A DNA stretch of 32,398 nucleotides from assembly GCA_903895475.1 (NCBI GenBank), contig CAITUF010000001.1, positions 1 to 32,398 of the forward strand, read 5' to 3'. This document shows positions 1 through 8,837 of the stretch, one piece after another. The DNA comes from an uncultured Opitutia bacterium. GTDB lineage: Bacteria > Verrucomicrobiota > Verrucomicrobiia > Opitutales > UBA953. The notes beneath the pieces are model-generated. The model was not told the origin of the DNA. It searched no databases and saw only the letters and a list, made by a program, of their open reading frames with translations. The translations under genes were made by a program, and so were the position numbers. Position 1 is the stretch's first letter. The number at the start of each line of letters is the position of its first letter.

Positions 1-1
1 C

Positions 2-748
2 GGGCCATTACTGGTGGACCTACCCGAGGAGTTTTCCCCGACCATCGCTGATGCGGGCGCGCGTGATGATTACGGCCTGCGCGGCGTCGGCTTCCTCTTG
101 GTCACCTCCGCTTACCGCGGCCACTTCAAGGAAGACGGGTGGAATCCGCTAGAGTTTCACGACGTCCACCCTGGTTGGATGGAGGATTTACTCTTCAGTG
201 GCGTCGATAGTGGCCCCTACGTTTCCGGGTCCCATGTCACGGTTCGGAAGGTCGTGCTGGAGGCAGGCCGCCCAGTCGGCCCGGGCGGTTTCATTGGGCA
301 CCACGGGGTGACTCTTTCCGGACAAGCGCACCGCTTGGAGGAATTCGAATTCAAAGCGCGCTTCCATCACGACGTGAGCTTCAGCCCATGGACTAATGGT
401 AATGTGGTTCGTGCGGGCACGGGCGTCGACCTCACCTTAGATTTCCATAAGCAGGGGCCCTTTGCTAATCTCGTCACCAACGTCACTTCCGCGAATGGCG
501 CGAACTTCTTCGCTTGCGGAGGCGGGGATGACCTTGGGCTGGATGCGGGCGCTTGGAATATCTTTTGGAATTTGAAAGGCCGGAAAGGCATTGAGGCGCC
601 ATCGCCCGAGTTTTGCCCCGCCCAGACCACCTTTGTCGGCGTCACCATGAAACTGCCGCGTGGGTCGCCGTTGAAGCCGCAACTATTGAAGACGGGTGAG
701 CCCACCGACCTCTGGTTGGCGGCGCGCGCCAAGCCGCCCGCACGCTGA
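2..748 (+). CDS. C-terminal fragment of a conserved hypothetical protein (frame stays open to the left window edge)
   Basis: ORF 14..748 begins with GTG, but codons 2-13 (GPLL) stay open upstream, so the true start is probably outside the window. The stop overlaps the next gene's ATG (TGATG at 746-750). No family assigned with confidence. Confidence 0.7.
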   Translation, partial: GPLLVDLPEEFSPTIADAGARDDYGLRGVGFLLVTSAYRGHFKEDGWNPLEFHDVHPGWMEDLLFSGVDSGPYVSGSHVTVRKVVLEAGRPVGPGGFIGHHGVTLSGQAHRLEEFEFKARFHHDVSFSPWTNGNVVRAGTGVDLTLDFHKQGPFANLVTNVTSANGANFFACGGGDDLGLDAGAWNIFWNLKGRKGIEAPSPEFCPAQTTFVGVTMKLPRGSPLKPQLLKTGEPTDLWLAARAKPPAR

Positions 749-1476
749 TGCGGATCTCGGTCATCATCCCGGCTTTTAATGAGGAGAAGCTGTTGCCCAA
801 AACGTTGGCCGCGGTGGCGGTAGCCGTCGGCGCTTTCCGGGCGAGGGGTTGGGAATACGAAGTCGTGGTGTGCGATAATAATTCGACCGATCGGACGGCG
901 GAGCTCGCCCGGGCCGCTGGGGCGACGGTGGTCTTTGAGCCGATTAATCAGATTGGTCGGGCCCGCGACGCCGGGGCGCGTGTCGCCACGGGGGACTGGT
1001 TTATTTTCATTGATGCCGACTCCTGGCCCTCGGCGGAATTATTCGCGGACATCGCCGACCATATCACCGCGGGACGACATCTCGGGGGCGGTAGTACGGT
1101 CGCGCTCGAGATCGGAACTCCGTTCATGGCACATCTTTTCTGCGGCTGCTGGAACACAGTAAGCCGCCTAGCCCGTTGGGCGGCTGGCTCGTGCGTTTGG
1201 GTGGAGGCGTCGGCCTTTCGCGCCGCGGGCGGTTTCGGTACGGAATTCTACGCCGGCGAAGAAGTTTTCTTAAGCCGTCGCTTACACAAGATTGCCCGGT
1301 CCCGTCGCCTTAAGTTCCGCGTGCTTGCCGCTCATCCGTTGGCGACTTCTTCCCGCAAGCTGAAGCTTTATACCTTCACCGAATCCGTGCGCTTCTTCGG
1401 CCGGATGTTCTTCAGTGCGGGGCGCGCGGCCAAAGACCCCCAAGCCTGTCACCTTTGGTACGACGGACGGCGTTAA
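748..1476 (+). CDS. Glycosyltransferase family 2 protein
   Basis: N-terminal MRISVIIPAFNEEKLLPKTL, VVCDNNSTDRT and FIDADSWPS motifs are typical of GT2 (GT-A fold, DxD-like). Confidence 0.93.
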   Translation: MRISVIIPAFNEEKLLPKTLAAVAVAVGAFRARGWEYEVVVCDNNSTDRTAELARAAGATVVFEPINQIGRARDAGARVATGDWFIFIDADSWPSAELFADIADHITAGRHLGGGSTVALEIGTPFMAHLFCGCWNTVSRLARWAAGSCVWVEASAFRAAGGFGTEFYAGEEVFLSRRLHKIARSRRLKFRVLAAHPLATSSRKLKLYTFTESVRFFGRMFFSAGRAAKDPQACHLWYDGRR

Positions 1477-1479
1477 GCG

Positions 1480-2142
1480 TTAGAGCCGCTGGTGTTTCCA
1501 GGCGGGAATCGGGAAGGCCGTCACCCGGTCCGAGGCGACTTCCACCGGATCCCGCGGGCGCAGGGCTTTGGCTTGGGCTAAGGTCACGATTGGATAATGC
1601 CGCGCGGCGGTGATGCGGTCGGCGATTTCCCAGCACTGTTCCGGATTATTCACCCATTTTTCAGCGGGGATTTTGCTCAGGTTGAAGGGGCGCGAATAAC
1701 TACGTAGCGTCTTACGCGGGCCTTTGGCGTATTCGTGGAAGTAGGACATCACCAATTCCCGAACGCTCCGATAAATTGGGTCGCGCCAGCGGAGGCAGAC
1801 GTAGTTTGTTTTCGAAATTGCCCCCCACCGGCCCTTGACCTTAAACGGCGCGATGACGTGGTCCATGTCCTGGTGGGCCGAGAGGTCGATGAGCAGGGGC
1901 GGGTGGCCTTGGAGCCAGAGGGCGAACGCCGCAATCATGGCACCCTCGATGCAGTGCGCGCAATTCGCGGTGAGGGCCGCCTGGACCGACCGCGCGGTAT
2001 CGCCGTCGGGCTCGAAGTTCTGCGGGAGCTTCGTCAGGAAGTCTTGAATCTTCCGCGGAGTCGTCAGGCCTGCGAGCTGCTTGGCCTGCCGGAGCGGGAG
2101 GCCGCGGCGTTGGGCTAAGCGAATGCGGGCAGGGGAGGGCAT
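1480..2142 (-). CDS. Hypothetical protein, possibly transglutaminase-like (Cys/His)
   Basis: 220 aa intact ORF. 'NCAHCIEGAMIAAFAL' followed by 'DMDHVIAPFKVKGRWGAISKTNY' resembles a Cys...His catalytic layout; family assignment is tentative. Confidence 0.7.
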   Translation of the reverse strand: MPSPARIRLAQRRGLPLRQAKQLAGLTTPRKIQDFLTKLPQNFEPDGDTARSVQAALTANCAHCIEGAMIAAFALWLQGHPPLLIDLSAHQDMDHVIAPFKVKGRWGAISKTNYVCLRWRDPIYRSVRELVMSYFHEYAKGPRKTLRSYSRPFNLSKIPAEKWVNNPEQCWEIADRITAARHYPIVTLAQAKALRPRDPVEVASDRVTAFPIPAWKHQRL

Positions 2143-2253
2143 GTCGACGCGGATACCTTAAGCTTACTGCTCCGCGTCCTCAAGGCGTATCCCTCGGAGG
2201 GGGTCTTTCGGATTGGCAGCAGACCACGGACGCCTATCAACAGGGTGTATTTC

Positions 2254-2466
2254 ATGCCTCTCTTTGACTTCCATTGCGCCGCTTGCGGGAAAGACTTCGA
2301 GTTACTCGTCCGTTCTTCCAAGGAAAAACCTGCCTGCACCCATTGTGCTTCCGAGCAGGTTGAAAAGCAGCTCGCGCTGGTGGCCGTCAAAGGCCTGAAG
2401 TCCGACCACGTTCACACCGGCACCTGTGGTTGCGGTAAGGCCCCGGGTTCCTGCGGCGCTAACTAA
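2254..2466 (+). CDS. FmdB-family zinc ribbon protein
   Basis: MPLFDFHCAACGKDFELLVRSSKEKPACTHCAS: paired CxxC knuckles and the typical 'MPxYxFxCxxCGxxFE' start. The ATG at 2254 is preferred over the ORF-track start at 2245. Confidence 0.88.
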   Translation: MPLFDFHCAACGKDFELLVRSSKEKPACTHCASEQVEKQLALVAVKGLKSDHVHTGTCGCGKAPGSCGAN

Positions 2467-2468
2467 CC

Positions 2469-3125
2469 ATGGATTTTTCACCCGAGCATCTCCGCTGGTC
2501 CCTCCTCCAGCTTATCCTCTTAGTTGTCTCAATCGGCATACACGAGTTCGGCCATGCCTGGGTCGCCGACCTTCGAGGGGACCCCTTACCCCGCCTGCAA
2601 GGCCGGGTGACCTTAAACCCCTTGGCCCATGCCGACCCCATCGGAACCCTGCTCATCCCAGGGATCATGATCTTCTTCAGCCCTGGCTTCGGCCTAATCG
2701 GCTGGGGCAAGCCCGTGCAGATTTCCCTGCCCAATCCCGCCACCCGCCGGATGGATGATATCCTCATCACCTTGGCGGGTCCGGCGATGAACTTGGTCTT
2801 GTGCCTCGTTTTTGTCCTCGTGGGGCTGGCCCTTGGGGTGTCATCCGATGACCCGACGTCCCGCAACCTTGGCCGGTTCCTTGTCTCGGGGATGCTGATG
2901 AACATCGGGCTCTTTTGCTTTAACCTTATTCCGATTCCCCCGCTGGACGGGTCCCGTATTTTCTACCGTCTGGGCCTCTACTCTTTGGAGCTCTTCACCA
3001 CGCTCAGCCAATACGGCTTCATTATCCTCATCATCTTAATTAACCTCCCTGGCTTCTCGGGAGTCCTTGGGTACCTTCAGTTGCTGATCCTATCCCCTTT
3101 CCTTTGGGTATGGCCAGGTAGGTGA
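2469..3125 (+). CDS. Site-2 protease family protein (M50 zinc metalloprotease)
   Basis: HEFGHAW (HExxH), multiple TM segments, 'NLIPIPPLDGSRI' (NPxPxxDG-like motif). Confidence 0.92.
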   Translation: MDFSPEHLRWSLLQLILLVVSIGIHEFGHAWVADLRGDPLPRLQGRVTLNPLAHADPIGTLLIPGIMIFFSPGFGLIGWGKPVQISLPNPATRRMDDILITLAGPAMNLVLCLVFVLVGLALGVSSDDPTSRNLGRFLVSGMLMNIGLFCFNLIPIPPLDGSRIFYRLGLYSLELFTTLSQYGFIILIILINLPGFSGVLGYLQLLILSPFLWVWPGR

Positions 3126-3213
3126 CCCACAGGAATTCTGGAATTTTGTGATGGTCGGGCGATAGCCCGAGCCGAGGCTTGCCTATTTTCGGCCTCCGCC
3201 CGAAAGTCGCCCC

Positions 3214-3612
3214 ATGCAGACCCTTGGTGAACGACTTCAAGAAGCGCGTCAGCGCTTGGGCGTGACTTTGCGCGAGGCCGCGGAATTCACAAAAATCCGG
3301 ACCGACTACCTCCAGGCGATGGAGGCTAACCAGTTCGAATCCATTCCCTTGGCGGAAGTCTACAAGCGCGGCTTCGTGAAGGTCTACGCCCGCTACCTCC
3401 GGCTCGACGACGAGAAAGCGGGTTCTGATTTTAACACCCATCACTCCGTGCGCGCCGCGCGCCGACCGCTCGACGCTGCTGGCCAGGAAGAAGAAGAAGT
3501 CCCCTTTGAGCCGGTCGCAGGCGGGAGCCTTTCCGTCAACCGCGACACCATCCTCTGGATTGTCATTGGGGTGGCGTTGACGGCCTTGCTTGCTTGGGTG
3601 TTTTTTTCCTGA
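3214..3612 (+). CDS. RodZ-like N-terminal helix-turn-helix plus single TM protein
   Basis: MQTLGERLQEARQRLGVTLREAAEFTKIRTDYLQAMEANQFESIP is an HTH_25-type RodZ/YfgA N-terminus; C-terminal TM 'TILWIVIGVALTALLAWVFFS'. Stops immediately after a T7 run. Confidence 0.88.
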   Translation: MQTLGERLQEARQRLGVTLREAAEFTKIRTDYLQAMEANQFESIPLAEVYKRGFVKVYARYLRLDDEKAGSDFNTHHSVRAARRPLDAAGQEEEEVPFEPVAGGSLSVNRDTILWIVIGVALTALLAWVFFS

Positions 3613-4001
3613 GCTCGTCTTCCGGGACGAGCCAACCCGCCCAGCCTAAGAAAGCCACGGCGCCAGTCGTCTTGGTCGGACGACCGCATCTCGTTGGAAT
3701 CACGGCCTTGCAAAGTGGCACGAGCTGCCTCGTCCGCGAAACCAATTCCGGCGAAATCCGCTACAACCAACTCCTCGGCGTCCGGGGCAAGGAAATCTTC
3801 ATTACGGTTAAAGGGGCCTTCTCGGTGACTTCCAATGCGATTGAGAACCTCACGGTCACCATTGACGGAGTCCCTTATCAGACGCCTGAACTCTTCGGCC
3901 GGCAGATGGCGTCCTTCCCTGACCCGGAAACCGTCCCGCCGGTAGTGCCGGCACCGCCAGCGAAAAGTGCCCCCGCCAAGGCGCCAGTGCGCTCGCGTTA
4001 A
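3594..4001 (+). CDS. RodZ C-terminal (DUF4115)-like ORF, possibly the frameshifted continuation of 3214..3612
   Basis: Overlaps the previous ORF in the -1 frame, has only a TTG start inside it with no SD, and lacks its own signal or HTH. The body (VGITALQSGTSCLVRETNSGEI...NAIENLTVTIDGVPYQTP) looks like the extracytoplasmic RodZ domain. Confidence 0.6.
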   Translation: MGVFFLSSSSGTSQPAQPKKATAPVVLVGRPHLVGITALQSGTSCLVRETNSGEIRYNQLLGVRGKEIFITVKGAFSVTSNAIENLTVTIDGVPYQTPELFGRQMASFPDPETVPPVVPAPPAKSAPAKAPVRSR

Positions 4002-4045
4002 GGAACAACGTTTGAGCCGCTGTTGACCGAGGCGGCAGAGTGGGT

Positions 4046-4678
4046 ATGGTTGCCCTCGCCTTGCCACCTCGTCCTGACCATCGCGTGCTCGTCTTGAACC
4101 GCCTCTGGCAGCCGGTGAACATCGTCGGCACTTTACGCGCCATGAGTTTACTCTTTCGCGGCCGTGCCTCCGTCGTGCATTCGGATGAATCCGGCCACCG
4201 GATCTTCGCGGCCGCTGAATGGGTTACTTATTCCTTGGCGGTACCCCCGCCCGCGGCGGAGGCCGTCCGTTCGCCGTGTATCGTATTACGCATGCCGCGC
4301 GTTTTACTCTTGGGGGCCTACGATCGCGTCCCCCGCCGCGAGATTCGCTTTAGTCGCCGCAATGTCTACCTCCGCGACGCCCATACTTGTCAGTATTGTG
4401 GCCGCGTCTTCCGGGAGGAAGAACTGAACCTCGATCACGTCGTCCCGCGCGATGTCGGCGGCAAGACCAACTGGGAGAACATCGTGACGGCCTGTGTGCG
4501 CTGCAATTCTCGGAAAGCGAACCGTCTCCCCGAGCAGGCGGGCATGAGCCTCCGCCGTCCGCCCGTAAAACCGAAGTGGCGGCTCGTGGTCGCCTCTTCC
4601 TTGGCGCCGGAAGAACAGGTGGCCTGGAAGGAGTTCCTCGAGGTCGCTCCGGCTGGTCAATTGCCTTGGCGGAACTGA
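4046..4678 (+). CDS. HNH endonuclease family protein
   Basis: VLVLNRLWQPVNIVG N-terminus; CQYCGRVF...LNLDHVVPRDVGGKTNWENIVTACVRCNSRK is the HNH motif with CxxC zinc ligands. ATG at 4046. Confidence 0.93.
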   Translation: MVALALPPRPDHRVLVLNRLWQPVNIVGTLRAMSLLFRGRASVVHSDESGHRIFAAAEWVTYSLAVPPPAAEAVRSPCIVLRMPRVLLLGAYDRVPRREIRFSRRNVYLRDAHTCQYCGRVFREEELNLDHVVPRDVGGKTNWENIVTACVRCNSRKANRLPEQAGMSLRRPPVKPKWRLVVASSLAPEEQVAWKEFLEVAPAGQLPWRN

Positions 4679-4692
4679 AGCCAGAGCCTCCT

Positions 4693-4766
4693 TGGTGCGG
4701 GTAACCAGATTCGAACTGGTGTCACCACTTTGGAAGAGTGGGGTCCTACCACTGAACGATACCCGC
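4693..4766 (-). tRNA. tRNA-Gly(TCC), CCA encoded, discriminator A
   Basis: Reverse complement GCGGGTATCGTTCAGTGGTAGGACCCCACTCTTCCAAAGTGGTGACACCAGTTCGAATCTGGTTACCCGC+ACCA folds as a cloverleaf with anticodon TCC. Confidence 0.95.
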
Positions 4767-4849
4767 GTGGCCAGGACGGCGACTATCCCTAGTGGGGCGG
4801 GCGAGGTCAAGCCTACCTCGGCCTAGGCTAGGTTCGGGCGGTTATCCTT

Positions 4850-4923
4850 TGGAGCGGGTAACCAGATTTGAACTGGTGTCACCACTATGGGAAAGTGGGG
4901 TCCTACCACTGAACGATACCCGC
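4850..4923 (-). tRNA. tRNA-Gly(CCC), CCA encoded, discriminator U
   Basis: Reverse complement GCGGGTATCGTTCAGTGGTAGGACCCCACTTTCCCATAGTGGTGACACCAGTTCAAATCTGGTTACCCGC+TCCA; anticodon loop TTCCCAT gives CCC. Confidence 0.95.
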
Positions 4924-5023
4924 GCGAAAGGACGCCTAGAATTGCCCGCCCCCCGTCCCCAGTCAAGCCGAGGGCACGCGTGTTTGCGCTTTCCGCCCGT
5001 TCGCCCATCGTCATCTTGCACCT

Positions 5024-6217
5024 ATGCCTCGCCCGACGACTAAAAAGAAGACGGTCCCCCGCCAGGACGATGTCCTGCTCATGGCGACGCCGACCAAGAA
5101 CGCCGACTTGCGGTGGTTCTCAGGCTTCCATGCCTCCGATCCATTCCCGGCGTTTAGCGCCCAAGGCCGCAAGGTCGGGCTATTGCCCTTATTGGAAGTC
5201 GGTCGAGCGAAGGCCGAATCCGACTTGGATGAGGTGCTTAACTTGACGGAAATCATCGCCGACCTGCGCCGGACCAACCCGACCGCTGCCATCGCTGACG
5301 CCATCGTGTTTGCGGCCTTGCAGCGCGGGGTGAAGAAGTTCCGAGTACCAGGCGATTTCCCCGTCACCCTGTTCTTGCGCTTGCAGGAGCTCGGCTTGGA
5401 GCTGGTCGCTACGGGGTCGTCGCGCGATGAACGTTCAACCCCCGCGCTTTTCCCGCAGCGCTGGGTGAAGTCGAAGGCCGAGCTCGACGGCATTCGCGCC
5501 GGTAACCGCGCCGCTTGTGCCGGTTTCTCCGCGGTCGAGAAAATATTGGCCGAAGCGCGTCCCGACAAGAAGGGCCGCTTAATTTGGAAGGGCAAGGTCC
5601 TGACGTCGGAAATCCTGCAGTCAGAAGTGCAGGCGGCGACGGTTCGGGCCGGAGCCCTCTGTGACACTGGTTTAATTTGTGCGCCGGGCGATCAAGCGGT
5701 CGACTGTCATAACAAGGGGACGGGCCCAATCCACGCCAACCAATTGATCGTCCTAGATATCTTCCCGCGTGATCTGGCCTCGTGGCATTACGGCGACATG
5801 ACCCGCACCTACTTGAAGGGCAAGGCTACGCCTGCTCAGCGGAAAATGGTCGAAGCCGTCAAAGCCGCCCACGGCCGCATCATCAAGGCCCTGCGCGCTG
5901 GCGTCACCGGGGCGGAGATCCATCGTATCCCCGTCGATTACTTCAAGTCGGTCGGCTACGAGACCGGACCAAACAAGCAAGGCGTCTATGTCGGCTTCTT
6001 CCATGGTTCCGGCCATGGCCTAGGTTATGACATCCATGAAGAGCCTTTCCTGTCTTTGCGAAACCCGAACCCCCTAGTCGCCGGCAATGCCATCACGGTT
6101 GAGCCCGGGCTTTATTATCCGGGTATCGGTGGTTGCCGCTTCGAAGATTGTGTCGTGATCACAAAGACGGGCTGCGAACTACTCTCGAAGCATCCCTATA
6201 ACTGGGAGATTGCCTGA
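5024..6217 (+). CDS. M24 family metallopeptidase (Xaa-Pro aminopeptidase-like)
   Basis: Creatinase/aminopeptidase fold signatures: VLDIFPRDLASWHYGDMTRTYLKG, GFFHGSGHGLGYDIHEEP, NAITVEPGLYYPGIGGCRFEDCVVIT. Confidence 0.94.
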   Translation: MPRPTTKKKTVPRQDDVLLMATPTKNADLRWFSGFHASDPFPAFSAQGRKVGLLPLLEVGRAKAESDLDEVLNLTEIIADLRRTNPTAAIADAIVFAALQRGVKKFRVPGDFPVTLFLRLQELGLELVATGSSRDERSTPALFPQRWVKSKAELDGIRAGNRAACAGFSAVEKILAEARPDKKGRLIWKGKVLTSEILQSEVQAATVRAGALCDTGLICAPGDQAVDCHNKGTGPIHANQLIVLDIFPRDLASWHYGDMTRTYLKGKATPAQRKMVEAVKAAHGRIIKALRAGVTGAEIHRIPVDYFKSVGYETGPNKQGVYVGFFHGSGHGLGYDIHEEPFLSLRNPNPLVAGNAITVEPGLYYPGIGGCRFEDCVVITKTGCELLSKHPYNWEIA

Positions 6218-6218
6218 G

Positions 6219-6515
6219 ATGGCTAAGGGGCGCGGTCGTGCGGGCACGCATACTACCGTCACGGACGCCGCTCGCCCCGTCGTTGACCTACTTGAGAAAT
6301 ACGGCCGCGTCTCGCGCGGTGTCATTCAGGCGCGGGTCGGGGCGCGCCGACATTCTATCAAGGTCATGCCGTTAGAGGGCGGCTTGCGCGTCACCGTCGT
6401 CTCGAAGGGTTCTCGGCAGGAGTTGCACGTCTACGGCATCACGGTCGAGCAGGCCCGGAAGATTCTCACGTCGACAGACTTGGCGGGCTACTTGATAAAT
6501 TTTACCGGTGAATAA
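6219..6515 (+). CDS. Small conserved protein, possibly DUF2103-like
   Basis: 98 aa from ATG 6219. 'THTTVTDAARPVVDLLEKYGRVSRGVIQARVG...IKVMPLEGGLRVTVVSKGSRQELHVYGIT' resembles DUF2103 proteins from memory; not verified by search. Confidence 0.65.
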   Translation: MAKGRGRAGTHTTVTDAARPVVDLLEKYGRVSRGVIQARVGARRHSIKVMPLEGGLRVTVVSKGSRQELHVYGITVEQARKILTSTDLAGYLINFTGE

Positions 6516-7986
6516 CGCGCCACCCATGCTCGCCGAAACGACGCTCGCCGAATGGGCGACGGCGGGTACGGGCTGGACGCACCTCCCTTACCTCGCCCGT
6601 TTTCCCGCGGCTAGCCTGCCCGCGGATTGGCGTACCTTACTCCGCGGCCGCTTCCATGCGGTGCTGGAAAGCGGACGGACAGGTAGCCTCACCATCGCGG
6701 TGCCGATCTCTGCCCGTGCCACGGTCTTCGCCGCCGATGGCCGCGTCGTCGTGCATGCGGCTGACGGCGCTCAAGAAGTTGAAGCCGATAAACCGCTGGA
6801 TGCCTTACGCCGATGGTCGCAAGAGCACCGCGCACCAACTTTCCCCGGCTGGCCCATTTTCCAAGGCGGTCTCATCGTGGCACTCGGCTATGAGTTGGCC
6901 ACGCAGTTCGAGCCCGTACACTCCGCCCATGCGGATGTGCCTTGTCCCTCGGCCGTTTTCCTAGAGGCCACGGAGGCGTACGTTTACGATGACGCCAAAC
7001 GCGAACTGACGGTCGTGGTATTATGTCCTGCGACCGGTCGGCACGAGACGACCTGGCGGTTAGCTCAAGGTCGTGCCCTCGCCTTAGCCCAAAATTGGTT
7101 CGAGGCCTGTGCGTCCGCAGCGCCACTGCTCGGGTCGGCGGTCTTGCCAGCGACGCCGGTCGCGGAGTCTTTAACGCGTCCGGAATTTGCAGCCGCCGTT
7201 CGGCAGGTGCTGGCCTATATCTCCGCGGGGGACACCTATCAGGTGAACCTTTCAACGCGACTCGAGGTGCCCGCGGTCGACCCCGCGCTTGCCTACGCTG
7301 CCCTGCGCCAAGCTAATCCCTCGCCTTACATGGGCTTGCTGAGTCTGCCGACTGGCACCTTAGCCTGCGGTTCCCCCGAGCTGTTAGTCGAAGTGACGGG
7401 TGGGCGCATTGCTTCTCGGCCGATTGCGGGGACGCGCCCGCGCGGAGCCGATGCCGCGGCGGATGCGGCGTGGGTGCAGGAACTTTCGGGCGACACCAAA
7501 GAGCGTGCCGAGCATTTGATGCTGGTCGACTTATTGCGCAATGATGTGGGCCGCGTGGCGGCACCAGGCTCGGTGCATGTGCCGGAGTTCATGGCTGTGG
7601 AGAAATACTCGCATGTCATGCATCTCGTCTCACAGGTGGAAGGCCGCTTGGCCGCCGGGGTCGGCCCCGCCGAGGTCGTGCGGGCGTTATTCCCGGGCGG
7701 CACCATCACCGGCGCGCCCAAGGTTCGGACGATGCAGATCATCGCGGAGCTCGAACCCGTTGCCCGCGGTTTCTACACCGGCTCCATCGGCTGGGTCGGG
7801 GCTAATGGTGACCTGTGCCTGAATATTATTATTCGGTCCCTGTGGACGACGGGTGGGCGTAGTTTTATTCAAGCGGGCGCCGGCATTGTCGCCGACTCTC
7901 TCCCCGACCGTGAACATGCGGAATCCTGGCGCAAGGCGCAGGCTCCCTTACTGGCGGCCGCCCGCGCCGCCTTACCTCCATGCTAG
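6508..7986 (+). CDS. pabB: Anthranilate/aminodeoxychorismate synthase component I (chorismate-binding enzyme)
   Basis: SAGDTYQVNLSTRLEV, PSPYMGLLSLP, SRPIAGTRPRG, LMLVDLLRNDVGRV, SHVMHLVSQVEGRL, FPGGTITGAPKVRTMQII, YTGSIGWVGANGDLCLNIIIRSL: classic PabB/TrpE motifs. Confidence 0.93.
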   Translation: MNNAPPMLAETTLAEWATAGTGWTHLPYLARFPAASLPADWRTLLRGRFHAVLESGRTGSLTIAVPISARATVFAADGRVVVHAADGAQEVEADKPLDALRRWSQEHRAPTFPGWPIFQGGLIVALGYELATQFEPVHSAHADVPCPSAVFLEATEAYVYDDAKRELTVVVLCPATGRHETTWRLAQGRALALAQNWFEACASAAPLLGSAVLPATPVAESLTRPEFAAAVRQVLAYISAGDTYQVNLSTRLEVPAVDPALAYAALRQANPSPYMGLLSLPTGTLACGSPELLVEVTGGRIASRPIAGTRPRGADAAADAAWVQELSGDTKERAEHLMLVDLLRNDVGRVAAPGSVHVPEFMAVEKYSHVMHLVSQVEGRLAAGVGPAEVVRALFPGGTITGAPKVRTMQIIAELEPVARGFYTGSIGWVGANGDLCLNIIIRSLWTTGGRSFIQAGAGIVADSLPDREHAESWRKAQAPLLAAARAALPPC

Positions 7987-8837
7987 CTTGGTGTTCCGGC
8001 GATTACCTAAATGTCCCCGATGGCGCGGACGTGGCGACCCTTCAGCCGGGGCGGTGTCTCTTCGAAACCTTCGCGCTCCGCGGTGGTGAGGTCGCTTGCA
8101 TCTCTGATCATCTCGCGCGCTTGGCCTTAGCCTGTCCGCGCCTGGGACTCGACCCGCGCCGCCTGCACTTGGGCGCTGGTCCCTCCTCGGAAGCCTGGGC
8201 GCCGATTCTCCACAAGTTACTGGCGTCAGCCAATCTCACCGACGCCATCGTTCGTTTAATCGTGGCGGCTCGCCCCGATGCCTTAGCGCGCGAATGGGTC
8301 AGCGTGCGGCCACTGCCGCCGACCCCGTCCGAGATAGATTTATTTGCGCTGCAGACGCGGCGCGACGCACCGGAGTGGTTACCGCGCCCCAAGAGCGGGC
8401 CTTGGCAGAATTCCGCCACCGCCTGGCGCGAACTTAAATCCATCGCCGATCGTGGCGATACCGAAGGCGTCCAGTGTGACGCGAATGGTCATGTCAGCGA
8501 AGCCACGCGGAGTTCCTTGGCCTGGTGGGATGGTGAGCGTTGGTGTTTCCCGGCGATTTCCACCGGACGCTTACCGGGCACGGCCGCGGCACAGTTTCGT
8601 TCGATTGTGGCGCAAGCTGGCCGGACCTGCGTCGACGTGGCCGTGCCATTTCCGGTGGACGCGCGTTCGGTCGTCGTCTTGCGGTCCACCTTCACGGCTG
8701 GGGCGGTTTTGGCCCGTCGTTACCAAACGACCGCGGGGGAAGTGCAGTGGCTACCCTCCTCCGACCAGGCTGAAGCCCACGCCCGCTTGGCCGACTTGGC
8801 GGCGTGGCGTGCTCAGCGATCCGTCAGCCTCGTGTAA
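7980..8837 (+). CDS. pabC: Aminotransferase class IV (aminodeoxychorismate lyase-like)
   Basis: Overlaps the pabB end. 'FETFALRGGEVACISDHLARLALACPRLGL', 'LKSIADRGDTEGVQCDANGHVSEATRSSLAWWDG' resemble the class IV PLP fold; the gene symbol relies partly on context. Confidence 0.8.
   Translation: MLAWCSGDYLNVPDGADVATLQPGRCLFETFALRGGEVACISDHLARLALACPRLGLDPRRLHLGAGPSSEAWAPILHKLLASANLTDAIVRLIVAARPDALAREWVSVRPLPPTPSEIDLFALQTRRDAPEWLPRPKSGPWQNSATAWRELKSIADRGDTEGVQCDANGHVSEATRSSLAWWDGERWCFPAISTGRLPGTAAAQFRSIVAQAGRTCVDVAVPFPVDARSVVVLRSTFTAGAVLARRYQTTAGEVQWLPSSDQAEAHARLADLAAWRAQRSVSLV

Noticed and set aside
3441-4067. Minus-strand 208-aa ORF across the RodZ-like region
   Set aside because: No recognisable domain; the plus strand encodes a convincing HTH-TM protein plus a RodZ-C-like ORF, and the antisense frame is Arg-rich.
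5011-5667. Minus-strand 218-aa ORF overlapping the M24 peptidase
   Set aside because: The opposite strand has strong M24 peptidase motifs; the antisense translation is low-complexity.
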